Assembly: GCA_020636375.1 (NCBI GenBank) | Contig: JACJXZ010000002.1 | Location: 620,001-684,000 of the forward strand | DNA from: Lewinellaceae bacterium | Lineage (GTDB): Bacteria > Bacteroidota > Bacteroidia > Chitinophagales > Saprospiraceae | Direction: 5' to 3' | Length of the DNA stretch: 64,000 nt | The notes under the pieces: model-generated | What the model saw: the letters and a program-made list of their open reading frames with translations, nothing else | Database searches by the model: none | What the model was told of the DNA's origin: nothing | In this document: positions 42,626-51,459 of the stretch, piece by piece | Layout: each line of letters starts with the position of its first letter | Numbering within the stretch: the first letter of the stretch is position 1 | Translations under genes and position numbers: made by a program

Positions 42626-43990
42626 TCAGGCAGCAGCCCTTTCCACCTTTTCGCCGGCTGCCCTGAGTTTGCGCGCTTCTTCCTGCGCCGGCTCCGGCTT
42701 AGGCGGCCTGGCCAGCAACATGATCAGCGCCCCGGCCAGGCAGGCAGCGCCGGCGATGATGAAGGGCGCCATCCACACCTTGGGGTCCATGCTGTTCTCG
42801 GCCGCGTCCTTGAAGAGGCCTGCCAGCAGAGGCCCGGCAATGCCGGCGACGCCGTAGGCCGTAAACATCCAGCCGTAGTTGCTGCCCACCTGCCTGTTTC
42901 CGAAAAAGTCGGCGGTGATTGCCGGGAACAGGGCGAAGTTGCCGCCGAAGTTGAAACCGACGACAGAGGCGGCGACGACGAAGCCCGTAGCCATCCCAAA
43001 ATGGATAAAGCCGTGGTACATGGCCAGCATGGCCACCCCCTGAAATACCGTCATGGCAATAATTGCGGCTTTGCGGCCGATGCGGTCCGAAACGGCGCCC
43101 CAGGCAATCCGGCCCATGCCGTTGAAAATGGCGTACCAGGCCATTGCCGTGCCGGTAATCACCCCCGCATCGGCTACTCCGTTGTAGGAAAGGGCGTCTA
43201 TCCCGAACAGTTTGATGCAGTAGATGACCATCAGCCCGGCAAGGGCGGAAAAGGCGAACACCGTCCACAGCATGTAAAACTGCGGGGTTCTCAGCATACT
43301 GGAAGCGGCGTATTCGGCGTTGCCGGCGGCAGTATTTCCTTCCGCAGCCGGCGGATGCCACCCGGCCGGGACGTATCCCTGCGGCGGGTTTACCATCACT
43401 GCGCTGCCCAGGAATACCAATGCGGCAAAAGCGATACCGTAAATGACGAAGACGCTCTGAACGGGCGGCAGGCCAAACACCTCTGCCGTATTCAGCAAGC
43501 CGCCAAACCAGGAGCCGGCCAGCTTCACCCAGATGGTGGCGCCGAAACCAAAGCCGGCCACTGCCAGCCCGGTGATCAGGCCTTTCCTGTCCGGAAACCA
43601 TTTTACCCCTACGGCAATGGGCACCACGTAGGCCAGCCCGATGCCGGCGCCGCCTAATATGCCGATGAGACACAGCTGCGCCGGAAAGGTGTACCCCCAA
43701 AAACCGCCCAGGACGTACCCCAGGCCCAGCAGCAGTCCGCCGGCCAGGGAAACCGGCCGCGGCCCGGCTGCCGACTGCCACCTGCCCGCCAGTACCATCA
43801 CGACAGCGAAAGTGGCCAGCCCGGCAGAGAATATCCACGCCGCCTGAGTGGCGGAGAACCGGTAAAGCCCATCTCCCTCCGTCAGCAGTTTGGTGAATAC
43901 CGACCAGGAATAGATGGCGCCCAGGGCCAGCTGGATGAGGACAGCCCCCACTACGACCAGCCAGCGGTTGCGAATTATCAAGCCTTCCAT
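42626..43990 (-). CDS. MFS transporter, oxalate/formate antiporter (OFA) family
   Basis: 454 aa with 12 predicted TM helices. RNRWLVVVGAVLIQLALGAIYSWSVF and the GxGIGLAYVVPIAVGVKWFPD loop are typical of OFA-type MFS carriers; VGFNFGGNFALFPAITADFFG is the second-half signature. It would exchange small carboxylates across the inner membrane; the substrate is not evident. No enzyme for oxalate or formate lies nearby. Confidence 0.88.
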   Translation of the reverse strand: MEGLIIRNRWLVVVGAVLIQLALGAIYSWSVFTKLLTEGDGLYRFSATQAAWIFSAGLATFAVVMVLAGRWQSAAGPRPVSLAGGLLLGLGYVLGGFWGYTFPAQLCLIGILGGAGIGLAYVVPIAVGVKWFPDRKGLITGLAVAGFGFGATIWVKLAGSWFGGLLNTAEVFGLPPVQSVFVIYGIAFAALVFLGSAVMVNPPQGYVPAGWHPPAAEGNTAAGNAEYAASSMLRTPQFYMLWTVFAFSALAGLMVIYCIKLFGIDALSYNGVADAGVITGTAMAWYAIFNGMGRIAWGAVSDRIGRKAAIIAMTVFQGVAMLAMYHGFIHFGMATGFVVAASVVGFNFGGNFALFPAITADFFGNRQVGSNYGWMFTAYGVAGIAGPLLAGLFKDAAENSMDPKVWMAPFIIAGAACLAGALIMLLARPPKPEPAQEEARKLRAAGEKVERAAA

Positions 43991-44335
43991 TGCAGAATAT
44001 TTTTTGGTTAATTATATCCAAATGAGAGGGCTGATCAAAAAAACACCTGGTTTATCAAAATTGGAGAGGGGGTGCAGTTTTTTATTTTAAAAAACCTTAT
44101 TGATCGAACTCACTGCGAAATTTATGCCAAGGCGACCTGCCTGTCCATGCTTTTTGTCAATAATTATGATGACTTATGTCAGCCTACTGCCCGCAGGCGG
44201 ATTTGCTGGAAACCGGACCCGAGGGCATCCGCCTAAGGGCCCCGGCGTGAGTGAGCCCGGCCGATGGCTGGACAAGTTGCTGTTGTCGGTTGTTTGTTTG
44301 TTGTCAGCTCGTTTTTCTTTTTTAAACTTTTTTAA
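43991..44335. other. 345-bp intergenic region
   Basis: No gene. An 8-bp stem AGGCGGAT/ATCCGCCT (44195-44202 with 44227-44234) and a short TTGTCGGTTGTTTGTTTGTTGTC tract near 44285-44310 are the only structures seen. The right part becomes AT-rich towards the lipoprotein gene. Confidence 0.6.
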
Positions 44336-44929
44336 TTATTTAGGTTTTGAATATTCGATTAATTCCTCTACGTACAAAAAGTCACCTTGAGTTTGGGTCA
44401 GTTTAATGAAATTTTTTATTGCAGGTGCATACAACCAAACCTCCTCTTCATTTGCGTTATATCCCCTGGAATTTGTGGTTTTTCCTGTGTATTTAATTGT
44501 GTATGCCATGAATGTTCCAGCTTCTACCGTTTCTTCTCGGTATGATAATATCTCAGCATCTTGACTTTGGTTTCCCGTTGTTCCATCTTGACTTGTCCAA
44601 TTGTTCTCATATCTCCACTTTTTACCCACTTTTAGAGGCCAGTCGTACTTAGGAGTTTCGCTTTCTTCAGGCTTAACAATGTCGGCAACAGGAATGGTAT
44701 CATTTCCTATTGTCATGCCTAAAACTCCATCAATACTGACTATTTCTCTTGTATCTTCTCCATCCGAGCGCACTACTCCTTCCGTCGTTACGCCCTTATA
44801 TTTCCAAACCCATTTTTCACCAACTTGATAATCAGCTAGAGTTGGTTGTTGGGTGATATCAGACTTTTTTGGGCTATTGCAAGCACCCAAAATTATAAGT
44901 GTTAACCATATTACTGTTTGAAATTTCAT
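44336..44929 (-). CDS. AT-rich lipoprotein of unknown function
   Basis: 197 aa from the ATG at 44929: MKFQTVIWLTLIILGACNS gives a clean SPII signal with lipobox LGAC. The mature part is beta-rich with ADYQVGEKWVWKYKGVTTEG, WPLKVGKKWRYENNW and ETVEAGTFMAYTIKYTGKT, a pattern seen in secreted proteins of Bacteroidota without assigned function. The frame is continuous with the upstream RT remnant, so a 535-aa ORF is seen, but the signal peptide shows where this gene begins. Confidence 0.75.
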   Translation of the reverse strand: MKFQTVIWLTLIILGACNSPKKSDITQQPTLADYQVGEKWVWKYKGVTTEGVVRSDGEDTREIVSIDGVLGMTIGNDTIPVADIVKPEESETPKYDWPLKVGKKWRYENNWTSQDGTTGNQSQDAEILSYREETVEAGTFMAYTIKYTGKTTNSRGYNANEEEVWLYAPAIKNFIKLTQTQGDFLYVEELIEYSKPK

Positions 44930-44939
44930 CTTAAAATAT

Positions 44940-46193
44940 TTATTGATAAAGATAACGAAACATTCGCTAGCCTGGAAGATAGTGGTCAGGTTTCCATGCA
45001 AATCATGTGCGAAGAAAGCCCAGTCCCGGCCCCGGTAGCGCATGAAGTAGCGCCGCTTGATCCATACCCGGCCTTTTTGGTGAGCGTGGCGGCGGCAGGC
45101 CCATCTCCAAAGCATCTGCCAGATGCGGTGGCCCACGTAGCTGAAGATGTCTTTGGCCACGACGTGGCGATGGTACATCGTCCATCCCCGGATCAGCGGA
45201 GCCAGGTGGGTTAACAAATCGGCTGCTTTGGCGGCTCTGAACTTTACGATGAGTTGCTTTACCTTTTGGAGAAAATTCCGGACACTTTTACGAGACGGTT
45301 TGATCAGCAGTTTATCTTTGTACTTGCGGATGTTTTGAGACAGGAAGTCGAAGCCCTTACCGATGTGGGTCAGGTGAGTCTTCTCCTCGGATAGTTCCAG
45401 GCCTCGTCCGGCCAGAAAAACCTGGATGGCCGGTTTGATCTTTTGTTCGAGCAGGACCGGGCCCGAACAGGTGGCCACAAAATCATCAGCATAACGGATC
45501 AGGTGTACATGGTGCGGATTGATACGGCGTTTGGGTTCCTGGCGGCCCCAGTATTTGATCCCGAAAGCTTTCGGGACTGCCTGGTCAACGGCCGCTTGCA
45601 GGCCATCCAAGGCCATATTGGCCGGGCAGGGGGAGATGATCGCGCCTTGGGGTGTCCCTGCTTCGGAAGGGAAAAAAGTTTGTTTTTCAAAATAACCTGC
45701 TTTAAGCCATTGCCTAAGCATCTTTTGGCTTAATGGAATATTTTCTTGCATCCCTGCCTGCGGCAGGCAGGCATTGGTGGGAGATATTGTCGAAGCAACC
45801 TTTGATATCGCCTTCCAATATCCATTGGGGAGCATCTTTTTTGGCAAGCATCCCGACACTACGTGTACGGGACAAGTCGTCGAAGCATCGGGCGATGGCA
45901 TCGGCACTACAACGGTAGGGGCGGAAGCCATAAGAATTGGCATCTGCTAATGTTTCGGATATTGGATCGAGGGTGAGCAGGTGGAGGGCCCCGTTAAGGC
46001 GGGGCAGGCTCTGCATAGCGCGGGCACGCATGGTGGGGATGCCGAGAGGGCGTTTCTTTCCATTAGGCTTAGGAATGTAGATACGGCGCACTGGTTTAGC
46101 ACAGTACGCTCGGTTTTGTAGTTGGGCTATAGCTTCAAACTTCGTTACAATTGAGCTTTCGCTTCCTCTGCATTCCTTTACCCGCACCATCAT
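44940..46193 (-). pseudogene. group II intron reverse transcriptase/maturase, broken
   Basis: The N-terminal fragment (46193 down to about 45760) has PVRRIYIPKPNGKKRPLGIP, NSYGFRPYRCSADAI and DIKGCFDNIS. The C-terminal fragment in another frame has GTPQGAIISPCPANMALDG, the catalytic LIRYADDF, a maturase X domain (LIRGWTMYHRHVVAKDIF) and then stops resembling the family at about FQASE. RT0 is missing. The frame change is caused by a 19-bp palindrome at 45753-45771; removing it restores NISHQWMQENIP. A second in-frame 21-bp insertion adds PRLNGAL after AMQSL. Confidence 0.85.
45753..45771. repeat. 19-bp perfect palindromic insertion in the RT gene
   Basis: CCTGCCTGCGGCAGGCAGG, 9+1+9 palindrome. 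Its exact removal restores the conserved RT reading frame, so it is a late insertion. It belongs to the same word family as 31252-31284 and 50001-50036. Confidence 0.85.
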
Positions 46194-46721
46194 TGCCGGA
46201 AGTCGCCTTCCTCCTACCTCGGAAGGAATGATACGGGCTTACCAAGTTCCGTCCTAAATACGTCTGGGCTACTTAGCATGCAGCTTTAGGCCGGAAGGAA
46301 TTGGGATACGTGGGAACGAAACGACTTCCCATCCTCCCTTCTTGCTTTTTAGCCACAGTGTTTCAGTGCCTTTCACTGTTTCAACGTAACGGCCCTTGCG
46401 CCGCTTCACTTGCGTTATGCTTATTGTTCTCCCGAATGGCCTGGCCGCCTGGCATTGGCAGCACTCAGCTTGGCCTCACGGCTTTGCTTTAGAGGCTTCC
46501 TTTGTCTGAGGAGCTTCACACTCCCGCTATTCGTATGGGCGCTGGCCACCTACGAATAGCGGGATTGCCAACCACGCATGTACTCATAGGGAACCCATGG
46601 TAGCACATGGGGATAGATCAGTTCTGTCTTTTCGGTGTGCAAGCACTTTGGGGCGCTGTCTATCAGTATTTAGAACGACTTCTTGTCGCACAGATTTCCA
46701 CATTGTTGTGTGTATTTTTCC

Positions 46722-47436
46722 TTATCCAACATTGACATTAAATAGATATCCAACGAGTGCAGTTAATCCCATTGCAATAGTTCCCCAAAATGTAATTCTA
46801 ATAATTGCCTTGCTCATACTTGAACCACCTGTTTTAGCAGCTAATGCACCTAAAATGATTAGGAAGAATAGAGCAAATCCATAAAGAGAATACTCCATAT
46901 TTTTTATAGGTAAAAAGATAGTTACTATAAGGGGAAGTATGCCTCCTACTGTAAATGCCGCACCAGAGGCAAAAGCTGCTTGTATGGGATGCGCCTGGCT
47001 TATTTCATTAATGCCCAGTTCGTCTCTTACATGAGCACCTAATGCATCTTTATCTGTTAATTCTTTTGCAACAGTTAATGCTGTTTCTTTTTTAATCCTC
47101 TTTTTGATAAATTTCCGCCAGTCTTTGTAATTCAAGTTCAGGAGTTTCATGCAATTCTTGTTTTTCACGTTCAATGTCTGCATTTTCGACATCAGTTTGA
47201 GAACTTACTGAAACATACTCTCCAGCAGCCATAGATAAAGCACCAGCCACTAATCCTGCTAAAGTTGCTAACACAATTGGTTCTCTAATATCACTCGCTG
47301 CTGCAATTCCAATTGCAAGACTCGCTGTTGATAAAATTCCGTCATTTGCCCCAAGAACTGCTGCTCTCAGCCAATTACTTCTGTGTATGTAATGATTGTC
47401 TAAATAATTGTCTAATTTCTCTGCTTTCTCTGTCAT
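46722..47436 (-). pseudogene. VIT1/CCC1-family iron/manganese transporter, one frameshift
   Basis: The first frame (47436-47092) encodes TM1-TM2 with the VIT1 motif LRAAVLGANDGILSTASLAIG and LVAGALSMAAGEYVSVSSQ, ending ELQRLAEIYQKED. The second frame (47192-46722) continues KKRIKKETALTVAKELTDKD, DELGI and TM3-TM5. Deleting one A from the A5 run near 47100 joins them (YQKRIKKET). The DNA is AT-rich versus the genome. It is a recent frameshift, a sequencing error, or a decayed transferred gene. Confidence 0.85.
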
Positions 47437-47584
47437 TATTTTTGTTTTTTTTTTTTTCTAATTACACACATGAGCATATCAACAAATTCGTTGATATATC
47501 CGTAATATTGACAGTGATCCTCGCTTTAGGAAAAATTAAATACAGGAATTCCTCAGAATCCTTACCTTTCATCCAAAAAGTCGG

Positions 47585-48781
47585 ATGATCGATCATTTGA
47601 TAAAGCTGGTAAGAGAGTCCTTCTCTCAAATTCCCGACCACCGCAGGAGCGTTGGGAATAAGTCCTGTGAATTAGCCGACCTGCTTAGGGATTGCGCAAT
47701 AATAAGTTACACAGAATAGACGAAGTTATTTTGTGTGCTGGCAAGGCGCCAAACGCAGGCATAGCAGAGCTACGGCGAGGCTTGGCAACGCCGCCAGCGC
47801 GCAAAAGAACGAGTATAAATGGGTAATTTATTGTTGCGCAATCCCTAAGCGCGGGATTTGCCGTGTTTTCGCTCCAGGAGTGGTGTTGGGCGGCTACCTG
47901 GCTGTTGCGGTAGATGGCACCGGGCACTATTGTTCCAGTACCCACTCTTGCCCCCATTGCCTGGTTAGGAACCACCGTGGGGGCAAACAGAGCTTCTACC
48001 ACCAGTTGTTAGCCGCCGTACAGGTCCACCCAGGACAAGATACCGTTTTTCCATTGGGCGCCGAAGCGATTGTCAACGGCGACAGGAGCCAAGAAGGACG
48101 ACTGCGAGTTTAACGCGGCTAAACGCCTGGCCCCACAACGGCCCGATGGTCAAATTGCTGGCCAAGCACCGCATGAGTTTTCTCATCGGCATCAAGGACG
48201 GCAATTATGTGCAAATACAAGTGGATCGTTTGCGCAAAGACGGCGGCCTGGAAACCAGAACCTGGGCTGCAGGCCCTGGGAAGGAAGGCAAAGCCGAATT
48301 CGCCAACGGCCTGATCCTCAACGACACGCACCAGGAACTGACAGTCAATTACCTGGAATATACCGAAACCGATACGCAAACCGGCGAAGTGCTTTACTAC
48401 AGTAGTTGGATCACCGATTTGCCCATAGGCCAGGATAATGTACAGGAAATGGTAGCCGTAGCACGTTCGCGTTGGAAAATCGAGAACGAAACGTTCAACA
48501 CCCTCAAAAACCAGGGCTACCACTTGGAGCACAATTACGGCCACGGCAAAAAATACCTGGCCACCAACTTTGCCCTGTTGACGATGTTGGCTTTTTTGAC
48601 AGGCCAAATCGCACAACACCTGGACCCGGCCTTCCAAAAGGCTTGGCAATACTGCCAAACCAAAAAGGCTTTATGGCAAAAAATCCGCCAGGTCTTCGGC
48701 CTGTTGCCAGCTGTGTCAATGAACGCTATTTATCGGTTTATCGCCAAGGATATCAAAGTGGACTTCCCGCTTTTAGAATGA
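47585..48781 (+). pseudogene. DDE transposase, multiply disrupted
   Basis: Fragments in three frames: N-terminus MIDHLIKLVRESFSQIPDHRR (47585), interrupted by the 168-bp element; GFAVFSLQ just after it; then AVAVDGTGHYCSS with CPHC and the FYHQLLAAVQVHPGQDTVFPLGAE block; GAKKDDCEFNAAKRLAP; and a final intact stretch 48146-48781 with MSFLIGIKDGNY and RWKIENETFNTLKNQGYHLEHNYGHG, including the conserved Glu of the third catalytic position. Deletions and frameshifts make it inactive. Confidence 0.85.
47683..47850. mobile_element. 168-bp MITE-like element nested in the transposase gene
   Basis: 28-bp inverted ends (47683-47710 GCTTAGGGATTGCGCAATAA... with 47823-47850) matching at 26 of 28 positions enclose 112 bp without coding capacity. 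It sits inside the N-terminal coding part of the transposase. Confidence 0.75.
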
Positions 48782-48871
48782 AGAGGGCCGCCCGGCGATA
48801 GTAACCCAAAGCCCCTTGACAACAATGAATGATATACAAAATTTTACTGAAGCGAGAATCGCTGTAATATT

Positions 48872-49285
48872 GACAATTCCTCCCTACCTCCCCACGCCTC
48901 AAACAGCCCCCCTAAAATACAAAAAACTCGCCAATCATACCACATTGTCAGGCCCTCTCCGCCACAAGAATTGCGGCATGCGCCAGGAAGGCCGCAAATC
49001 CAGCCCCTCCAGCGGGCTCCGGATTTTGCGGAAAACCCTTTTGCCAGGTAACCGGACTTTGGACGTGCCTCCGTTTGAAGTCGGAAGTCGGAAGTGCGAA
49101 GTCGGAATGAGGCTCTAAATGGGCGCACAACGCCTGCTTTTCCGCCTTTGCATCAGGACTGTCCAAAGTCCAGCAGGTAAATAGCCACCGAAAAAATAAC
49201 CTCGTCAGAGAATCTGGTTAAATTTGGCGCTTCGGCTTTGTTGTGGTTATTTATTCACCACATAAGCCACAGTAAATTACACCTC
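48872..49285. other. 414-bp intergenic region
   Basis: No gene supported. Contains the second copy of the GGACTTTGGACGTGCCTC block (49052-49085) followed by GTCGGAAGTCGGAAGTGCGA repeats. Confidence 0.6.
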
Positions 49286-49699
49286 ATGAAAATAGAGATC
49301 AAACGCCTCGACGACGCCTTCCACCTGCAGGCCGTCAACGAATCCGGCCAGGCGCTGGAATCGGACGGCGCCGAAGCCATCGGGGGCCACAACCGGGGCA
49401 TGCGCCCCATGCAGATGGTGCTCTCCGCCCTGGGCAGCTGCAGCGCCATCGACGTGATCCACCTGCTGCGCAAACAACGCCAGCAACTGGACGACATCCG
49501 GCTGACCATTACCGCCGAACGGGAAAAAGACAAAACGCCCTCCTTGTTTACCGACATCCACGTCCACTACGCCCTCTACGGCCCGCTGGACGAGAAGAAG
49601 GTGAAACGCGCGGTGGACCTGTCCATGGAAAAACTCTGCTCCGTGAAAAAGATCCTGGAGAAAACGGCGAGGATCACCTGGAGTTGGGAGGTGGGGTGA
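49286..49699 (+). CDS. OsmC/Ohr-family protein
   Basis: 137 aa from ATG 49286 (MKIEIKRLDDAFHLQAVNESG); an upstream in-frame ATG at 49238 gives an unlikely extension. QMVLSALGSCSAIDVIHLL has the OsmC Cys, and KRAVDLSMEKLCSVKKIL the second. Probably a thiol-dependent peroxide-resistance or redox protein of the YhfA-like OsmC subgroup. Confidence 0.9.
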   Translation: MKIEIKRLDDAFHLQAVNESGQALESDGAEAIGGHNRGMRPMQMVLSALGSCSAIDVIHLLRKQRQQLDDIRLTITAEREKDKTPSLFTDIHVHYALYGPLDEKKVKRAVDLSMEKLCSVKKILEKTARITWSWEVG

Positions 49700-49890
49700 G
49701 GGGATTGGGTTTTGGGATTGGGGGGTTTAGGTGGGGTTTAGGTTTTGGGTTTTGGGGGTTTAGGGGTTTAGGTTTTGGGTTTTGGGGGTTTAGGTGGGGT
49801 TTAGGTTTTGGGTTTTGGGGGTTAGGTTTTGGGGGTTTAGGTTTTGGGGTTAGGGTTTGGGGTTTGGTTTTGGGTTTTGGGGTTGGGGGG
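49697..49890. repeat. G-rich GGTTTAGG/TTTTGGG minisatellite
   Basis: About 190 bp of degenerate units such as GGTTTAGGTTTTGGGTTTTG, starting at the OsmC stop. The plus strand has dozens of G3-G6 runs spaced by T-rich gaps, suited to G-quadruplexes. The ORF seen across it (Gly/Phe/Trp repeat) is an artefact of the repeat. Confidence 0.92.
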
Positions 49891-50000
49891 CTACCCGGGA
49901 CTGTTCAAATTGCTGTGTTTTTTGTTTTGAACCGCAGGGGGCGATAGAGTAGAAACAGGTTCCCCGTCTATGGGGACTGTTCAGGACGCTGTGTCTTCCC

Positions 50001-50036
50001 GCCTGCCTGCCTACCTGGCAGTAATGGCAGGCAGGC
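50001..50036. repeat. TGCCTGCC-family palindrome
   Basis: GCCTGCCTGCC (50001-50011) pairs with GGCAGGCAGGC (50026-50036). The rest of the gap 49900-50295 has no gene; near 50255-50290 there is a (ACAACAGACA)n tract, the reverse complement of the array at 31063. Confidence 0.8.
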
Positions 50037-50295
50037 TGTGCCGCAGGCCGGCAGGTTACTCAAACCGCACGCGGAGATGCCACAGAGTATTTGCCTGACA
50101 GCGAATACTCTGTGTTCCTCTGCGGCCTCATCGGTTCAAAACTTGGGGGCGGACACACATTCCTGAACAATCTCTTTGATTGTGTCGGCCACTAAAATTC
50201 AAATGAACTGTATCACACAAAACCAGCAGAGACTCCGGGCAAAGCCGAGGAAACAAACAACAGACAACAAACAACAGACAACAAACACCCACCAC

Positions 50296-51363
50296 CTACC
50301 CCGGAAGGCTCTCCCGGAAGCCCTGCCGCCCGCCAACCGCCACCCGCAGCACCTTTGCCCCCCGGATCTTCTGGTTCTTCAGTTCGTGCAGGGCCCGGTT
50401 GGCCTCCTCCAGGGGGAATTCCTGGTAATCCGGGCGGATGCCGGCCTGGGCAGCCAGTTGGAGGAACTCGCTCACGTCGCGGCGGGTGACGTTGGCCACG
50501 CTTTTGATCTCCCGCTCCATCCACAGGTGGTTTTCGTACTGTATCTTTTCCAGGTAGTGTTGGTCGTCCTGTTCTTTGCGGATGGCGTTGATGACCAGGC
50601 GGCCGCCGGGCTTGAGTTCTTTGAGAGCTTCCACCACCGGTTTCCAGACGGGCGTGGTGTCGATGATGGCGTCCATTTTTTCGGGGGCGGCATCGGTGGT
50701 GTCGCCTGCCCATGTGGCGCCCAGCTCGAGGGCAAAGGCGCGCTCGTCCGGGTTGCGGGCGTAGACGTATACTTTAGTGTTGGGAAATTTATGCCGAACC
50801 ATCTTGATCACCAGGTGGCCGGCGCCGCCGAAGCCGGTCAGGCCCAGGTTCTGCCCGTCGGCCAGGTTGGCCAGGCGGACGGACCGGTAGCCGATGGCAC
50901 CGGCGCAGAGCAGGGGCGCCGCTTCGGCATCCGCCAGGACGTCGGGGATGGCATAGGCGAAATCTTCGGGTACTGTCATATACTCGGCGTAGCCGCCGTT
51001 GGCGTCGCGGCCGGTAGCCTGGAAATCGGGGCAGAGGTTCTCCTGGCCGCTGCTGCAGTATTCGCATTCGCCGCAGGCGTGGTAAATCCAGGCTACGCCC
51101 ACGCGCTGGCCTTTTTTCAGGCGCTTGCAGCCTTCGCCCAGCTCCGCCACCTCGCCCACCACCTGGTGGCCCAACACCACGGGCAGCTCCGGCGGGGGGG
51201 TGCGCCCCTCGATCTCGTCCAGCTCGGTATGGCAGACGCCGCAGGCGAGGACGCGGAGCAGGGCTTCGCCCGGGCCGGGGCTGGGTTTGGGCAAGTCCGC
51301 GCTTTCCAGTGGCTGGGGGTTGTCTTTGAAGGAACCGAGTTTTGGGAGGATCATGGCTTTCAT
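50296..51363 (-). CDS. zinc-dependent alcohol dehydrogenase (MDR superfamily)
   Basis: 355 aa from the ATG at 51363 (MKAMILPKLGSFKDNPQ). Catalytic zinc ligands in ACGVCHTELDE and GHQVVGEV; four structural-zinc cysteines in CGECEYCSSGQENLC; NAD(P) motif GFGGAGH. Resembles class AdhA enzymes oxidising primary alcohols. Ends with a short non-conserved tail (RQGFRESLPG) that runs into the upstream tandem repeat. Confidence 0.93.
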   Translation of the reverse strand: MKAMILPKLGSFKDNPQPLESADLPKPSPGPGEALLRVLACGVCHTELDEIEGRTPPPELPVVLGHQVVGEVAELGEGCKRLKKGQRVGVAWIYHACGECEYCSSGQENLCPDFQATGRDANGGYAEYMTVPEDFAYAIPDVLADAEAAPLLCAGAIGYRSVRLANLADGQNLGLTGFGGAGHLVIKMVRHKFPNTKVYVYARNPDERAFALELGATWAGDTTDAAPEKMDAIIDTTPVWKPVVEALKELKPGGRLVINAIRKEQDDQHYLEKIQYENHLWMEREIKSVANVTRRDVSEFLQLAAQAGIRPDYQEFPLEEANRALHELKNQKIRGAKVLRVAVGGRQGFRESLPG

Positions 51364-51459
51364 GGCGAAATAGTTTTCGGGGAAAGATAAGGATGCCCGG
51401 GAACAGGCGCAATGAGATTTGTCGGACATTTTGGGGCACCCTGCCTGTATTAAAAAAGG

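Larger units (their letters stand above)
44940..46691 (-). mobile_element. degenerate group II intron
   Basis: The 5' boundary is suggested by GTGCGACAAGAAGTCG on the minus strand (46691 downward), matching the GUGYG start of group II introns. A structured, ORF-poor 500-nt region (46194-46691) includes a CCCGCTATTCGTA.../TACGAATAGCGGG stem (about 46525-46565) and ACGGAACTTGGTAAGCCC just before the RT. The RT follows, but domain V and the 3' end are not found before the lipoprotein gene, so the element is 3'-truncated and presumably inactive. Confidence 0.65.
47504..48871 (+). mobile_element. degenerate insertion sequence, about 1.37 kb
   Basis: Imperfect terminal inverted repeats of about 40 bp: AATATTGACAGTGATCCTCG (47504 onward) and the complement of 48833-48871 (AATATTACAGCGATTCTCGC). 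They enclose one transposase remnant reading rightwards and a nested MITE-like element at 47683-47850. Element size and ends fit an IS4-like or ISNCY-type IS. Confidence 0.7.

Noticed and set aside
47092..47110. Programmed frameshift in the VIT1/CCC1 gene
   Set aside because: The needed shift skips one base in an A-run and no classic slippery heptamer with a stimulatory structure was seen, so mutation or error is likelier.
49684..49947. 87-aa Gly/Phe/Trp-repeat ORF
   Set aside because: Translation of the GGTTTAGG minisatellite; no start context and no homology expected.
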